From Ctenosaura bakeri (lineage: Eukaryota; Chordata; Lepidosauria; Squamata; Iguanidae), in assembly GCA_948474755.1 (NCBI GenBank), contig CAOLHI010000024.1:806001-870000 (forward strand): DNA of 64,000 nucleotides, read 5' to 3'. The notes beneath the pieces are model-generated. The model did not search any database. It worked only from the letters and a program-made list of their open reading frames with translations, and was not told the origin of the DNA. Shown in pieces: positions 33,471 through 44,381 of this stretch. Within the stretch, counting starts at the first letter, position 1. Every line of letters starts with the position of its first letter. The position numbers were made by a program, and so were the translations under genes.

Positions 33471-34850
33471 AACAAATCTGGAGGGCTACATGATTCCCAT
33501 CCCTGGTGCGTAAGTAAAGTTGAACTAAGTGTGGCTTATTTCTGAATGAACATACAGAAAATTATGCTGTAAGAGTGTTTAGGACTGCCGTGTAAACAAA
33601 TGAGTGGATAGTAGCATAGTTATTTATAGTCAGTGCTAACACAAAAATAAGATAATATAGGAAGTAATAGAAAAGTTCCATGTTGGCATTCTGACTCATC
33701 AATAGGATCAGTAATCAACTTCCATTTCCCTTCAGGAGCAGGTGTGACATTTTCTCTTAGCTATTTTCTAAAATGTTATTTCAAAGTTTTTTTGTTGCTT
33801 TTCAAGAAAAAAACCTTCCCATAGTAGTTCACAATCAGCATTTTAAAAATGCAATAAATACTTCAAATGTTAAATTAAGATGTCAACGTAAGGAGTTTAA
33901 GCGCCAGCCCATCACTTCGCCCAAAAGCCAGATGAAAATAAAGAAGTCTTTAAATCCTGCTTGAAAGCAAATAGGGAAGGAGCCAATTCCACTTCCCTTA
34001 GGAGGGAGTTCCACAAATATGCAGAGCTATTTAAGTAGTCCGCCAAATGTCAACATAGATCTCTGTTTCCTCTTTTAGTCAAGCAGTGTGCTTTGACTTC
34101 TGTCCCCTGTGGATTTTTCATTGAAGTAATATGAAAGGCGCCAGCTCCAAGGAAGGGACTTTCTCGACAATTCTCTGCTTGTAATTCTGCTTCACAAATA
34201 ACATTTTTTTTCAAAATATAGCAGTAATGTGGAAGTGATACAAATGTTCAGCTAGCCACTCTTTATTTGTCTTCCCATTCTACCACCTCTTCGGCCCCTC
34301 AGAGGAGTTTTGATTCTCTGGTCAGCAGGGTAAGAATCTTGTAGGACTACTCTGAATTCTACTTCTGGCTCTGTGAAGCTAAGAGAGGCAGATGGAATAA
34401 CTATGGGAGATTTCCTCCCCACCCCCAGCAAAAAGCAGTGCAAAATTATAATCTAGGGTAAAGAAAAGCACTGCAGGGCTATTACTTCTGCTCCTACACT
34501 GTACTTCTAAAGAAAATAGGCTAAATAAATTGTTGGGCCTACATCGAATTAATCCATTGAAAAGGAGCCTTCTAAGTATCAAATTGATTTGAATGGGTTT
34601 ACTCTAAGTAGGATAGCATTGGATTTAACCCTGGGTGGGCATGGTGCAGTCCTCCAAGCACCAGATTGTACATCCGAGCTGCTGTAGGCAACACTGCATA
34701 GCCAACAGAGGGGAATGCTGAGAGTTGGCAGTGTGACCATCCAATTCCTACTGCTCATTTAGGTCAGTGAGAGAGAAAGCTAAGATGACTGCTCTTTTCT
34801 CTTTGTCCAAACTGTGAAAGGTACAGTGTGGCTCTATGGAGGCTTGATCT
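33471..34850. other. Intergenic, no gene recognised
   Basis: A short hAT-like scrap (TGCAGTCCAACAAATCTGGAGG) is at 33460-33482. Near 34575-34630 there is a worn copy of the short AATCC…GGGTTTACT dispersed repeat. The rest is unassigned. Confidence 0.55.
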
Positions 34851-35050
34851 TAGAATCAAAGAAACATAGATTTGGAAGGGACCTCATGGGCCAGTGAGTC
34901 CAACCCCTTGGTCAGTGCAGGATCACTAGCTACTGCTTCCCGAACATGTAGCTGTCCAGCCTCTTCTTGAAGACATCCGAAGGAGACACCATCACCTCTC
35001 TAGGCAATTGGTTCCATTAGTGAACCACTCTTACTATCGAGAAGTTCCAC
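34851..35050 (-). mobile_element. CR1 LINE 3' end
   Basis: The antisense CR1 tail is plain: TAGATTTGGAAGGGACCTCA, GTGAGTCCAACCCCTTGGTC, then CTGTCCAGCCTCTTCTTGAA. The element is 5' truncated at about 200 bp. Confidence 0.85.
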
Positions 35051-36750
35051 TCCAGCAGTCAAACCATCATACCACATTGGCTCTCACTTCTATAAGAAAG
35101 TACGTAGATTTTCATATAGAGTTACTTAATGGTTGATAATATAATATTAAGAAGCTACATTTGGCTGAGAAACACTTATTAAATCTAACATCCCTATTCT
35201 AATAATTTACATTGAAGTAAATCCTACTAAAATCAGTGGGGCTTGCCTGCAAATAAACAGATCTTTGATGAGAGGTTAAAGTAACATATTTAATATTCTA
35301 TTGAAAAAGCTTGTATTTTGTGATGTGGCAGATAAATTTAGCCATTGCAACAAACATCTTATCAAAGTGCATTCTTCTACAATTAAGAACATTTTATCTG
35401 CCATATTCGTCAGTGTCACTCTATTTTCCCTTATATTTGATTTGTCTGATGTTCTCTGATTTATAATTACCAAAGATAATTAAAAGCTGTTCATTTCAGT
35501 TGTTTACAATTGACAGAAATGGTAAGCTGCAGCAAGCAGTCACATTTAACACATTTGTAACCATCCATCCTAGCCACTGAAGTTGGCATGGATGGTATCG
35601 TCCTATTTTATCCTTACAAGCTCCTTGAGCTGGGTTAGGTTTAGCAATGGTGATTTTCACAGGTGAGCTTTATAACTCCTTCTGCCCTTGTAGATAAGCA
35701 ATGCTTTCAAACTGTCTTTTTTGCTGAAGGGATTAATCAATCTGCCTAATATTCATAGATTCATACACAGATACCCACTAGTACCATTTGTTCTTTCAGA
35801 TTATAAAAATGCTGGGATTTTTAACAGCATGTATAATATACATTGTACAGTAACACTTACTCTCTTTCTTGTATGGCTGCCATTTCCAAAGATCACTTAA
35901 TGGAGGTCTTCTCTGACCATAATATGGGTCTTCATTCTCTGACCATCCATTACCAATATATCTGAGACAGAAAATTCTCTCTTATTGAACAAATGCACAG
36001 TCCTCCAGAACAATTGACATGGATCTAGTAACAAAATAAAAATGGTCTCTTATCTCATTACCCCAACAGTGCTGAATAGTGTGGTGACATCTCCCAGCTT
36101 TTCAGGTCCAAAGAGAACACTGCATAACTTTTCAGCTGAGCAAAAGAGAAAAGAGCATGTGTTGCCAACCTTTTTCTTCCCTACCTTTTGAAAACCTCTT
36201 CAAGTGTGACAAAGGGCTCTTCCAGATGAGGCAAATGGGAAGTGGCAGGATTTGATTAAAAAAAAAAATCTAAATGATGTTGTACCAGTCACATGATGCC
36301 TTTGGTTATTTTCTCTCCAACAGTACTCATAGTTTCTTCCTACCCTAAAGACAATGTTTTAATTTTTTTTTTAAATACATTTTTGTCACATAAATTATAA
36401 CAGTTAAAATTGATCTGTCCAATCCTTTACCACCTCCCTATTTTCAGGATATTTCTGCCCTATTTCCTTTCTTCTCCTTCCCAATGCCTCATTTTAATGA
36501 TTTTAATTTTATTTAATTCTGTCTGCTAGAAAGATGCAATTTCTCACCCCCACCCCAGACTAATCAGCCTGAGAATCAAGTAGATGAAAGTTTCCAAATA
36601 TGTTCTTCTTTTCTCAGTCTTGCATTTTTTACTATCCTATATAGGAGACATACATGGAAGAATGCTGAAATAATATAACCAAGTCCTTTTAGGGTGTGTA
36701 TTTCTCAAGTGTAAAGATATACAACTGAATATCAGAGACAGGTTCATCCA
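35051..36750. other. Intergenic; AT-rich, partly repeat-poor
   Basis: The block 35270-35600 has no repeat I recognise and carries several TAAT-type homeodomain words. A worn GGGGCTTGCCTGC dispersed repeat is near 35205-35250. T-runs near 36365 could be an L1 tail on the minus strand. Confidence 0.5.
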
Positions 36751-36759
36751 TGACATAGT

Positions 36760-37140
36760 ATGTCAAGTTTTTATGTATGTTTGTGAAAGCTGGATGGTGC
36801 AGAAAACCTGATAAGAAGATAGTCAACTCATTTGAAATGTACAGTAGGAGAGAGTTCTATAGGTACCAGAGACTGCCAAAAAGAAACATAAATGGATCCT
36901 GGGGCAAATCAACCCTGAATTATTCCCAGAAACCAAAATGGCCAAACTCAGGCTATCATGCTTTGGACATAACTTAAGATGACATGACTCATAGGGAAAA
37001 GATGATAATGTTCAGCAAAATGGAAGGCAGTAGGAAAAAGGCTGGATAGACTCAATCAAAGATATCACAGCCGTGACTGTGCAAGACCTTAGTAGGGCTG
37101 TTAATAGGGTGTCTTAAAGGTCTCTTATCCATAAAACCTC
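36760..37140 (+). mobile_element. BovB/RTE LINE 3' fragment
   Basis: FVKAGW-type and ESWMVQK words, then ATGGATCCTGGGGCAAATCA and GGATAGACTCAATCAAAGAT, follow the C-terminal end of BovB. It provides an uninterrupted version of the sites that are split by insertions in the 22.7-26.8 kb copy. Confidence 0.78.
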
Positions 37141-39378
37141 TTAGAGGATATCTGCTGTGAAAGCTTGATAATCATATAATTCTGTACAAAATGAGAATTA
37201 AACTATTATTGACTGAACATCTGAAATTAACTCTGCCTCAGTAGCTTCACAAATACTTATGCTATGTGTCTTACAAATATAACTGCTCAATTGCTTTCTG
37301 ACTCATTCAGTTACTAGTCTGTGGTATCTGTTGCATGTATACATCTCATTTCTGATGTTATATGATGTTAAAATACACATAATTGGGAACTTAGTGACTG
37401 GGAAATTCATTGTTAATCCTATCTAGGCCAGGCCCATTGAAATCAATAAGTCTGAATGAGTAAGTGGTCCAGTTCATAAATCCCGTGTTAGCTCTACCTG
37501 GAACACTGAAATGAATAGAACTTGTTAATAACAGCTAACTTAATTTCCACTGATTGCTCAAGGTAGGACCACCTTTAGATTTAGCTCCTTGCTTCCTCTT
37601 TAGGTAGATCCATAGCAAATAATGAGTCCTAATAGCAACATATATATAGATGGCAAAAATGAACCATACTCCTCAATTGTGAATTTTTTGTGCCTGTATT
37701 TTTTGCCTTTGGCAGCATTGACTTTAAAATTTATGAAATGAGAAACCAAATAAAATAAAGATTTTCAACAGTATTTTTTTAAAAAAAGAAATGGCTTTTG
37801 AATTGATTAGCACCTCAAATTAGAATGAAAGCAACAGAGAAAAAGTGCTTTGCAGATAATGTAGTTGATTCACAATTTTTTCCCCTGATTAAACCAGAGT
37901 TTTCAAGATCAATATACATTCTTGTTCTACTCTACACCTCTTAAAGATGAAATAGATAAATAAGCAATTTCATTTAGCCATTCAGTTCAGCTTAGTGAAA
38001 CATTCCTTGAAAATTTTTTCCAAGAACCTGAAAACCTACTCTAATTTTCTTTATTTATGGAAATGGTAGATCTCTACCAGTTTGGCTAATATGTATGTCT
38101 TTTGTATTAGGGATATATCCAGAAGTACAAGTGGTAGCCATTTAAAGGCATGGACACAGAGAAACTTGATGTGCACTTACGTGGCTACTCTCCTGCTGTA
38201 TCCCATAAGACTTCAGACAGAAAATAATGTATTTTCATCTGTTTAATTTATATTCTACCTTTCTCCTGGTATGGGATTCAAGATGGCTTATAAATGTTAA
38301 AAGAAGAAAAATGCGTTAAATGTATATCCAGTCTAAAATTAATTAAAAACTCAATACAGCAGTGCTTCTATTCCTTTTATATTGCCTCATCCCTGCCCCC
38401 ACAAAGCCAAACACTCTTTCTGATATTTTGAATGATGATATATCTCAGTCTTTGACAATTCTCTTATCATAACATTTTTATGACAAACCCTAAAAAATAT
38501 TTGTAAATATTCAAAATAATAAAACCAAGTCAGTTAATATTTTCATACATGGTAGCATTTGTGTGATTAATATTCTACAAGTTGAGCCCAGGAAAAATTT
38601 CACTGAAGGATAGAAATCAACTCGAAAGATCCTCATAGCTTAAAGGCCTGGCAGGAGGCAAATTGGGTTCAGAGGTCAAAAGCAGGAATTAAGTATATAT
38701 CTCCTCCAAGTTCCTTTTCTCATCTGCTTTAGTTTTCTGGGTAGAACAAAATAAAAAGCCAATTGCTGCCTAGATCTCCGCCTTTCAGAATTTGTGTGAT
38801 ATTCTCTGTTGTCAAAGTTACTTAAATTCAGTACTGAGTCTGGAAGTTCAAACAAATACTTGTTAATAAATTCAAGCATATACCAGTGGTTTCTGCATAC
38901 TGGTGTACAACAAGCACAGTTTTACCCTATGTAGGTTTGTCCTGGCACTATAGGCTGGCCTATAGGTCCCCTTCAGACATTTCAGTGAATGGGGTCGGGT
39001 CGGGTCGGGTCAGGTCAGGTCAGGTCATCTGAGCCACCCTGAAATATCTTCCAAGTCTAATAACTAAGAAATAAAGGTTCCATGTACCCATCTGCCTTTC
39101 CAGCAGTAGAGAAAGCTACACAGAGGAGGAAATACACAGAGGAAGGGCTCAGCCAAAATCTTTCCCAATGAGAAGATACATATTGGGCAAAATGGTCCCT
39201 GAGATATTATGGTCTTTAAATAGGGCTTTAAAAAGCTCAGTCCCTGCACACCATGTAACAAGATGGCCAAAACCAACAAGGATTTCTGGAGGCCACATGC
39301 CATAATGCATGCTATGTGTTTTTATATATACCTCTAGTATCCTGTCACTACCACTGTTATTGGTTGACTAGTTGGTTG
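37141..39378. other. Intergenic, no gene recognised
   Basis: It contains a short LINE-tail antisense piece (TTTATATTCTACCTTTCTCC, about 38246-38300) and the pentanucleotide array at 38992. No exon is recognised. Confidence 0.6.
38992..39026. repeat. (GGGTC)n/(AGGTC)n pentanucleotide array
   Basis: About seven tandem pentamers, with GGGTC in the first part and AGGTC in the second. Confidence 0.95.
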
Positions 39379-39386
39379 GTTTGAGA

Positions 39387-39673
39387 CAGGGATGGGCAAC
39401 TCTGGGAGGCTAGAAGGACATATTAGCCCTGTAAGGACATCTTTTTTTTTCAAAACAGGAAGTGACTTGAAGTCACTTCTGGTTTACTTCTTTTTTTTTT
39501 TTTAAAGGCCCAAGGATCCCTCCTAAAACATGGCAAAAATGCCTTCATGTTGATACTTGGTGACAAAATTGGAGAAAATACCATTTTTTACCACTGGGGA
39601 GGCGCTCTGAGGGCCACAAAAATGGCCCTGGGAAGCTGTATGCAGCCTACAAGCTGTACTTTGCTCACTCTTG
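39387..39673. mobile_element. hAT non-autonomous element with 8-bp target duplication
   Basis: The ends are CAGGGATGGGCAACTC and, reversed, CAAGAGTGAGCAAAGTAC. The flanks are GTTTGAGA (39379-39386) and GTTTAAGA (39674-39681), a 7/8 match expected for hAT. The interior has two T-runs and no coding capacity. Confidence 0.85.
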
Positions 39674-39681
39674 GTTTAAGA

Positions 39682-42170
39682 AATGTTGCTGCCTTGGTTG
39701 ACATCTGAATGTAGCATAAGGAGAGACAGTTTTAAGTAGTTAACATAAATTGTGCTAAGGTAGCACTTAACCCAATAGTTTATTTAAATGATAACTGTCT
39801 CAAAATATCTAGACAAATGATAAATCTGCCATATTGTAATGAAAAGGGTGTGTTTTTCATTCATACTGAAATTGAACAACTTTCCGTTATAATACTTGCC
39901 TGCTTCAATCACCAAAATTCCTAGATTAGCAACCTGAATTGCAGTCTCTGCTAAATCATTTAGTAATTTTTACAGCATACTTAAAGGCAGGTGATTTTTA
40001 TTGCACGCTCCAAGGAACTGTAGGGGCTGTTCTTATCTAAATAGGAACAATGCACAAGTTTATTAAAGGTAAGCTGGGGACAATACATCAAACAGTATAC
40101 GCGTGCGTGTTCTGAAAGCATTTGCTGTGTTTAGGCAAAGCAATATGCACACAATACAATCGAAAGCCTCATGACATCGCAAGTACTAAATAGTGTCAAG
40201 AACAAAGTGAACCAACATCTCTCCTTTTCCCCACAATGTCACCTTTTGTAGAGAAAGTAAAATTGCTCAGCAGTCATATTTCATTCTCTGATGGGAGAAA
40301 ACAGTCAGAGTCATTTGTCACTGCAGCTCATATTACAGGACCAATCATAGCTGGATGTAGATAGTTAAAGACAATCATCACTTCAGCTGTCAGTGTTTTC
40401 CTCACAGTTTCCCATTCAGAAAATATTTCTGAAGCAGCAGATCTGTTTTTGCCTCCCCTGCGTTCACCCAGTGAGTCATGGCACATTTGGAAAATGAAAA
40501 CACTGTCAAAAAAAATAAGTAAAATGCTGTCGTTTAAACATAGGAAAGGCTTAAAGAAAGTAACAAAATAAGATGTTGGCTTCTTTTTTTAACTAGGCCT
40601 ACATGAAAATAAAGACCTAGAGCCACAGATGTGTTTCAAATCTAATTCATGTTCCCAGAGTTAAAGCTCCCAATATGTAAAGCTGAATCACATTCTGTGC
40701 CAATTGCAATAGCATTTTCTATGCCTCTCCCAAAACTTATAATTCCAGTAATAAAAACAACTTCAGTCAAACCACAGAGCTTTATTCATGTCCCTCCAAC
40801 CAAACCTCAGGAACTGATTACAAAGCAGATATGGGCAATTATACATCACATCAGTTCAGTATGATCTAATCTGCATTGATGCAGAAGTCCTGAAGAAATA
40901 CTATGTTAAGACAGTCCCATCAGCCATGCTTTATTTATTTTCTTTCCCAGTTTAGAAAGCTAAAGATGCTTTCTAAACTCGAGGGGAAAACCTAGACCTT
41001 CCAGAGATCTACCTTAATCAAACAATAATTTAGAAAACAATAATGCACAACTATCAGTTACTAAAAATGGAGATGCCAAATCTACTTCTGATTGAGGTTT
41101 TTTTGTTTTTTAAGTAACAGCAGATCATAAACAATAAGCAGGTTATAGGAGGAAACAGGAGGGGAAAAATAGTTTGGAGGATCCAAGGAGTAACAGACAG
41201 TATTATTAGAAGCACAGTGACTTAGTCTACACCATTTAGGACCTTAATGTACTGTGACTGAAATCTGAGGAAGCAAATGGACTAGCAGCAAATATTTCAG
41301 AGGGGAGACAACCTGCCTCCCTTTGAGGTCTGACAGCTTTTGCAGAGTTGTATTGCAGTGTGTCCCTTTCTGTAAGGAAGATGATAGCATCTGTTAAAGT
41401 CAGATCAAGGCAGATAACTCAAAAGAAGAAAAGTCAAATCACCATAATCATTGTTAGATGAAGTGGATAATGCTTGATCAAGGAAGGAAAAAAGAAGCTA
41501 ATGTGGTTATGGTCAAGTCACAGCAGAAAAAGTCAAATCAGAAGCCCTTTTAGGCAGAGAACAGAGAAACAGATGAAAACAGGACCTTGGAAAGCTCCCA
41601 AGTGAGCCCTGCCAGCTGAAATACACTTAGTAGGACAACTATAGGAGGACATCATCTTAGCAAAAAAACAAATCCAATTAAAGTCTTATGTAGGCTGACA
41701 GCATTAGTAGTGCAGTTAGCTGCACATGCACTCTATCTGAGGAACTGACTGGACTTTAAAGGACACTTATCTGGATTTGCAGTCTTAGGCTTCCATGAGG
41801 TTGGGGGAAAGTGTTCTGCCAGGGTCTCAGTGGCATAAAGGCTATAGCCAGGTAAGTCCTGAATATTGACCCTGCCTCCTCTGAGGAAGAACTCTAAGCC
41901 TCATACTCTACTGTACACTTCTGAAGTCTTGCCAATCAGGCTAGTGCCAGATTTAAAGAGACCCTAATCAATGCACCTTTTGGTGAGCCTGCTTTGGCAT
42001 ACTTATTTGCTAGTCACAGGTGGTAGCAGTAAACAACAGAGGTAGGAAAAAAAGGATTATCAAGGAGACTATAGTATCCAGGAAAGTAATAATACTTAGG
42101 TCTCAGATCAAGAAAAATACTGACAAATATGTCCAGCAGAAGGTAAAGTATTTGGTAACCAAGCTCTGTC
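39682..42170. other. Intergenic; repeat-poor block, candidate conserved non-coding DNA
   Basis: From about 39880 to 41100 I recognise no transposon. The sequence is moderately AT-rich with dense short motifs (CAGGTG near 39989, CCAAT near 40342). A perfect hairpin lies at 40949-40979. No open frame of interest is present. Confidence 0.5.
40949..40979. other. Perfect 12-bp inverted repeat
   Basis: AGTTTAGAAAGC and GCTTTCTAAACT flank a 7-nt loop (TAAAGAT). Confidence 0.85.
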
Positions 42171-42174
42171 AAGA

Positions 42175-42565
42175 ACAGTTGTGGGAGCCGGGTATATTTA
42201 AGTTGGAGAAGAGAAGATTAAGAGATGATTTGGTAGCCATCGTTAAATATCTAAAGACCTATCAAGTGGCAGATGGAGTGAGCTTATTTTCCGCTGCTCC
42301 AAAGACTAGTGCTGGAACCAACAGATTAAAATCACCATAAGGGAGATTTTGCGTAAGCATTAGGAGGAACTTCCTGATAGTAAGAGCTGTTTGTCACCTT
42401 AACATACTGCTTCAGAAGATGGTGGAATTTTCATTACTGAAAGTTTTTAAAAAGGGTGGATGGTCACCTCTCAGGGATGCTTTAGCTGTGGATTTTTGCA
42501 CTGGCAGGGGATTGGACTAGATGGCCCTTGGGGTTCCAATCAGCTGGGTGATTCTATGATTGTAT
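42175..42565 (+). mobile_element. CR1 LINE 3' end
   Basis: The standard CR1 tail is readable: GTTGGAGAAGAGAAGATTAA, AGGAGGAACTTCCTGATAGT, GGATTGGACTAGATGGCCCT and a final GATTCTATGATTGTA. The copy is 5' truncated and frame-broken. Confidence 0.9.
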
Positions 42566-43765
42566 CTCAAATTGAGCCTGGTGATCATTGGATTTAATTT
42601 TTTTTTTTTTTAAAGGGGAAGCATGGCAGAAGATATACAGGAGTCAACACAGGGAAGGTAGGCAAGCATCAGTGGTAGATCCTGCCAGGCCCCTGGCAAA
42701 TATCCAAAGTTGCCAGATGCTGATGCCAAGCATACTGGTCAATTTGCTCCACCTGCTGTTATTCCTTGCCTTTCCATTCTCTGAAAGCTGCAGGCTATGT
42801 CAGAACAATTCTGACTGAACGCCTAGCAGAAGAACTAAAAGAAAAGAAAAGCTACCGTTGCTTCTCAATTTTCTCTTCCTTAAAAACAAATAATTATTTT
42901 GTGCTTGGGCAACATACTCTACTTGTTCTGCAGGAAAAACAAGTTTTTCCTGACAGCTTGTTCAGTCTACTGATTAATCCTGCCTCCTTGCAGTTCCAAA
43001 TAATTTCTACTCACCTTGCTTACTCCATAGTTTTAAAGAATGAGAGTTTGGGTCATTCTCAGCAAGGTCAGAACAGAAGGCGAGTCCAAATACCACTGAA
43101 TTGGTTCAAATACCACTAAATTCAAACTATGCAACAAACATCCAGTTGTAGACCATAATCCTGGAAACCAGCTAGCAATGGCTCCACGTAGTTCATCAAG
43201 CAGTGTGGCAGAATAGTTCAGTAGGATATGTGTACATGTGTTGCAAAAATTCACAGTAATGTAATTCTTAGTTTTGTAGGGGCATCACAGATTATTTAAA
43301 GCAATGGAACTCTGTTGAAGCCAGGGTAACTAAACCAATATAAAGGATCTCTAAATCGCTATATCAGTACAATATTAGTATCATCATTGTTCATTCATAT
43401 TTATGCCAAGCACACATTATAGAAATCTTATACAGAGAAAAGGTGACAGAAGCCAAATGGCCAATAATTAATTCTGTTTGTTTTTGTTTTGGGAAGTGAA
43501 AAAATATTACAGTGAGAACATTGTCTGAAATGTAGAACAGACTGCAAAACAGAATAGCAGAAATTATTTGGGTTATGAGTATGATATTTCTGATGGCAAT
43601 GAAAAGTTACTGTTGACTACACTGGGATTGCATTTAGATTTTTCATTACTCTCATGAGGTGAATGTTAACATGAATGTTACATATAATCCTTTTCTTCAA
43701 TTCACAACCAATTAGCTGGATTTTCTACTGAGAGTAAATAAACTGATTGCTTTTATATTGCTATG
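42566..43765. other. Intergenic, no gene recognised
   Basis: A T-run lies at 42598-42612. The open stretches near 42588-43119 have no similarity I recognise and no splice or start context. Confidence 0.6.
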
Positions 43766-43901
43766 CAGTCTTCCCCAACCTTGTGCACTCCAGAATGTTT
43801 GGACTATAACTCCCACCATCTCTGACCATTGGCTGGGCTCACTGGAGCTGATAAAAGTTGCTGTCCTAAATGTCTGGGTTGTACCAGGTTAGAGACGCCT
43901 G
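43766..43901. mobile_element. hAT MITE (palindromic, gene-desert copy)
   Basis: The left end CAGTCTTCCCCAACCTTGTG and the right end reversed CAGGCGTCTCTAACCTGGTA are inverted copies. The middle holds GGACTATAACTCCCACCATC, widespread in lizard hAT MITEs. The flanking 8-mers no longer match. Confidence 0.8.
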
Positions 43902-44250
43902 TTATTAATAGATTTTGCTGTCAAATTTCTGCCAACAGAACTATCATTGCAGGTTTATTACCACTGTGTGTTACCTAGCCAGTGTCTTGGACATGAGAAA
44001 AGCAAATTAGTCTAGGAATCAGGTGATGTGCCTTAGTGAGGCCTAATTGTTAAAATATTGTTTGTGATGTGGAGGCATGTCTGGAATGTTTCAACTGGAA
44101 GAAAATAAGCTGAAGAGGTAAGGAGCATACCTTTTCCTCTTTCTGCTGAATCTATGAGCTAAATCCCTATGTGTGTTTATGAAAAGTGTGTATCTTTGAA
44201 AGTCACTTTACATATTTTAATTCAGGTCAACAAAAAATAATTGCTAGTTG
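43902..44250. other. Intergenic, nothing recognised
   Basis: No gene, repeat or motif that I can support. Confidence 0.6.
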
Positions 44251-44252
44251 GT

Positions 44253-44381
44253 ATCATGTAGCCCTCTAGGTGTTCTCAAATGGCATCTCCCAGAGGTCTT
44301 CACCATTGACTTTGCTGCATAGAGCTGCTGGGACCTGCAGTCAACAACATCTAGAGGCCCATACAATTTCCACTCCTGATT
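44253..44381. mobile_element. hAT MITE, worn copy
   Basis: The arms are ATCATGTAGCCCTCTAGGTG and the reversed partner ending CTAGAGGCCCATACAA, with GCTGCTGGGACCTGCAGTCA between. It is the same general family as 43766 and 47660. Confidence 0.65.

Noticed and set aside
42766..43119. 117-codon frame in the gene desert
   Set aside because: No similarity recognised and length within chance expectation for this much sequence.
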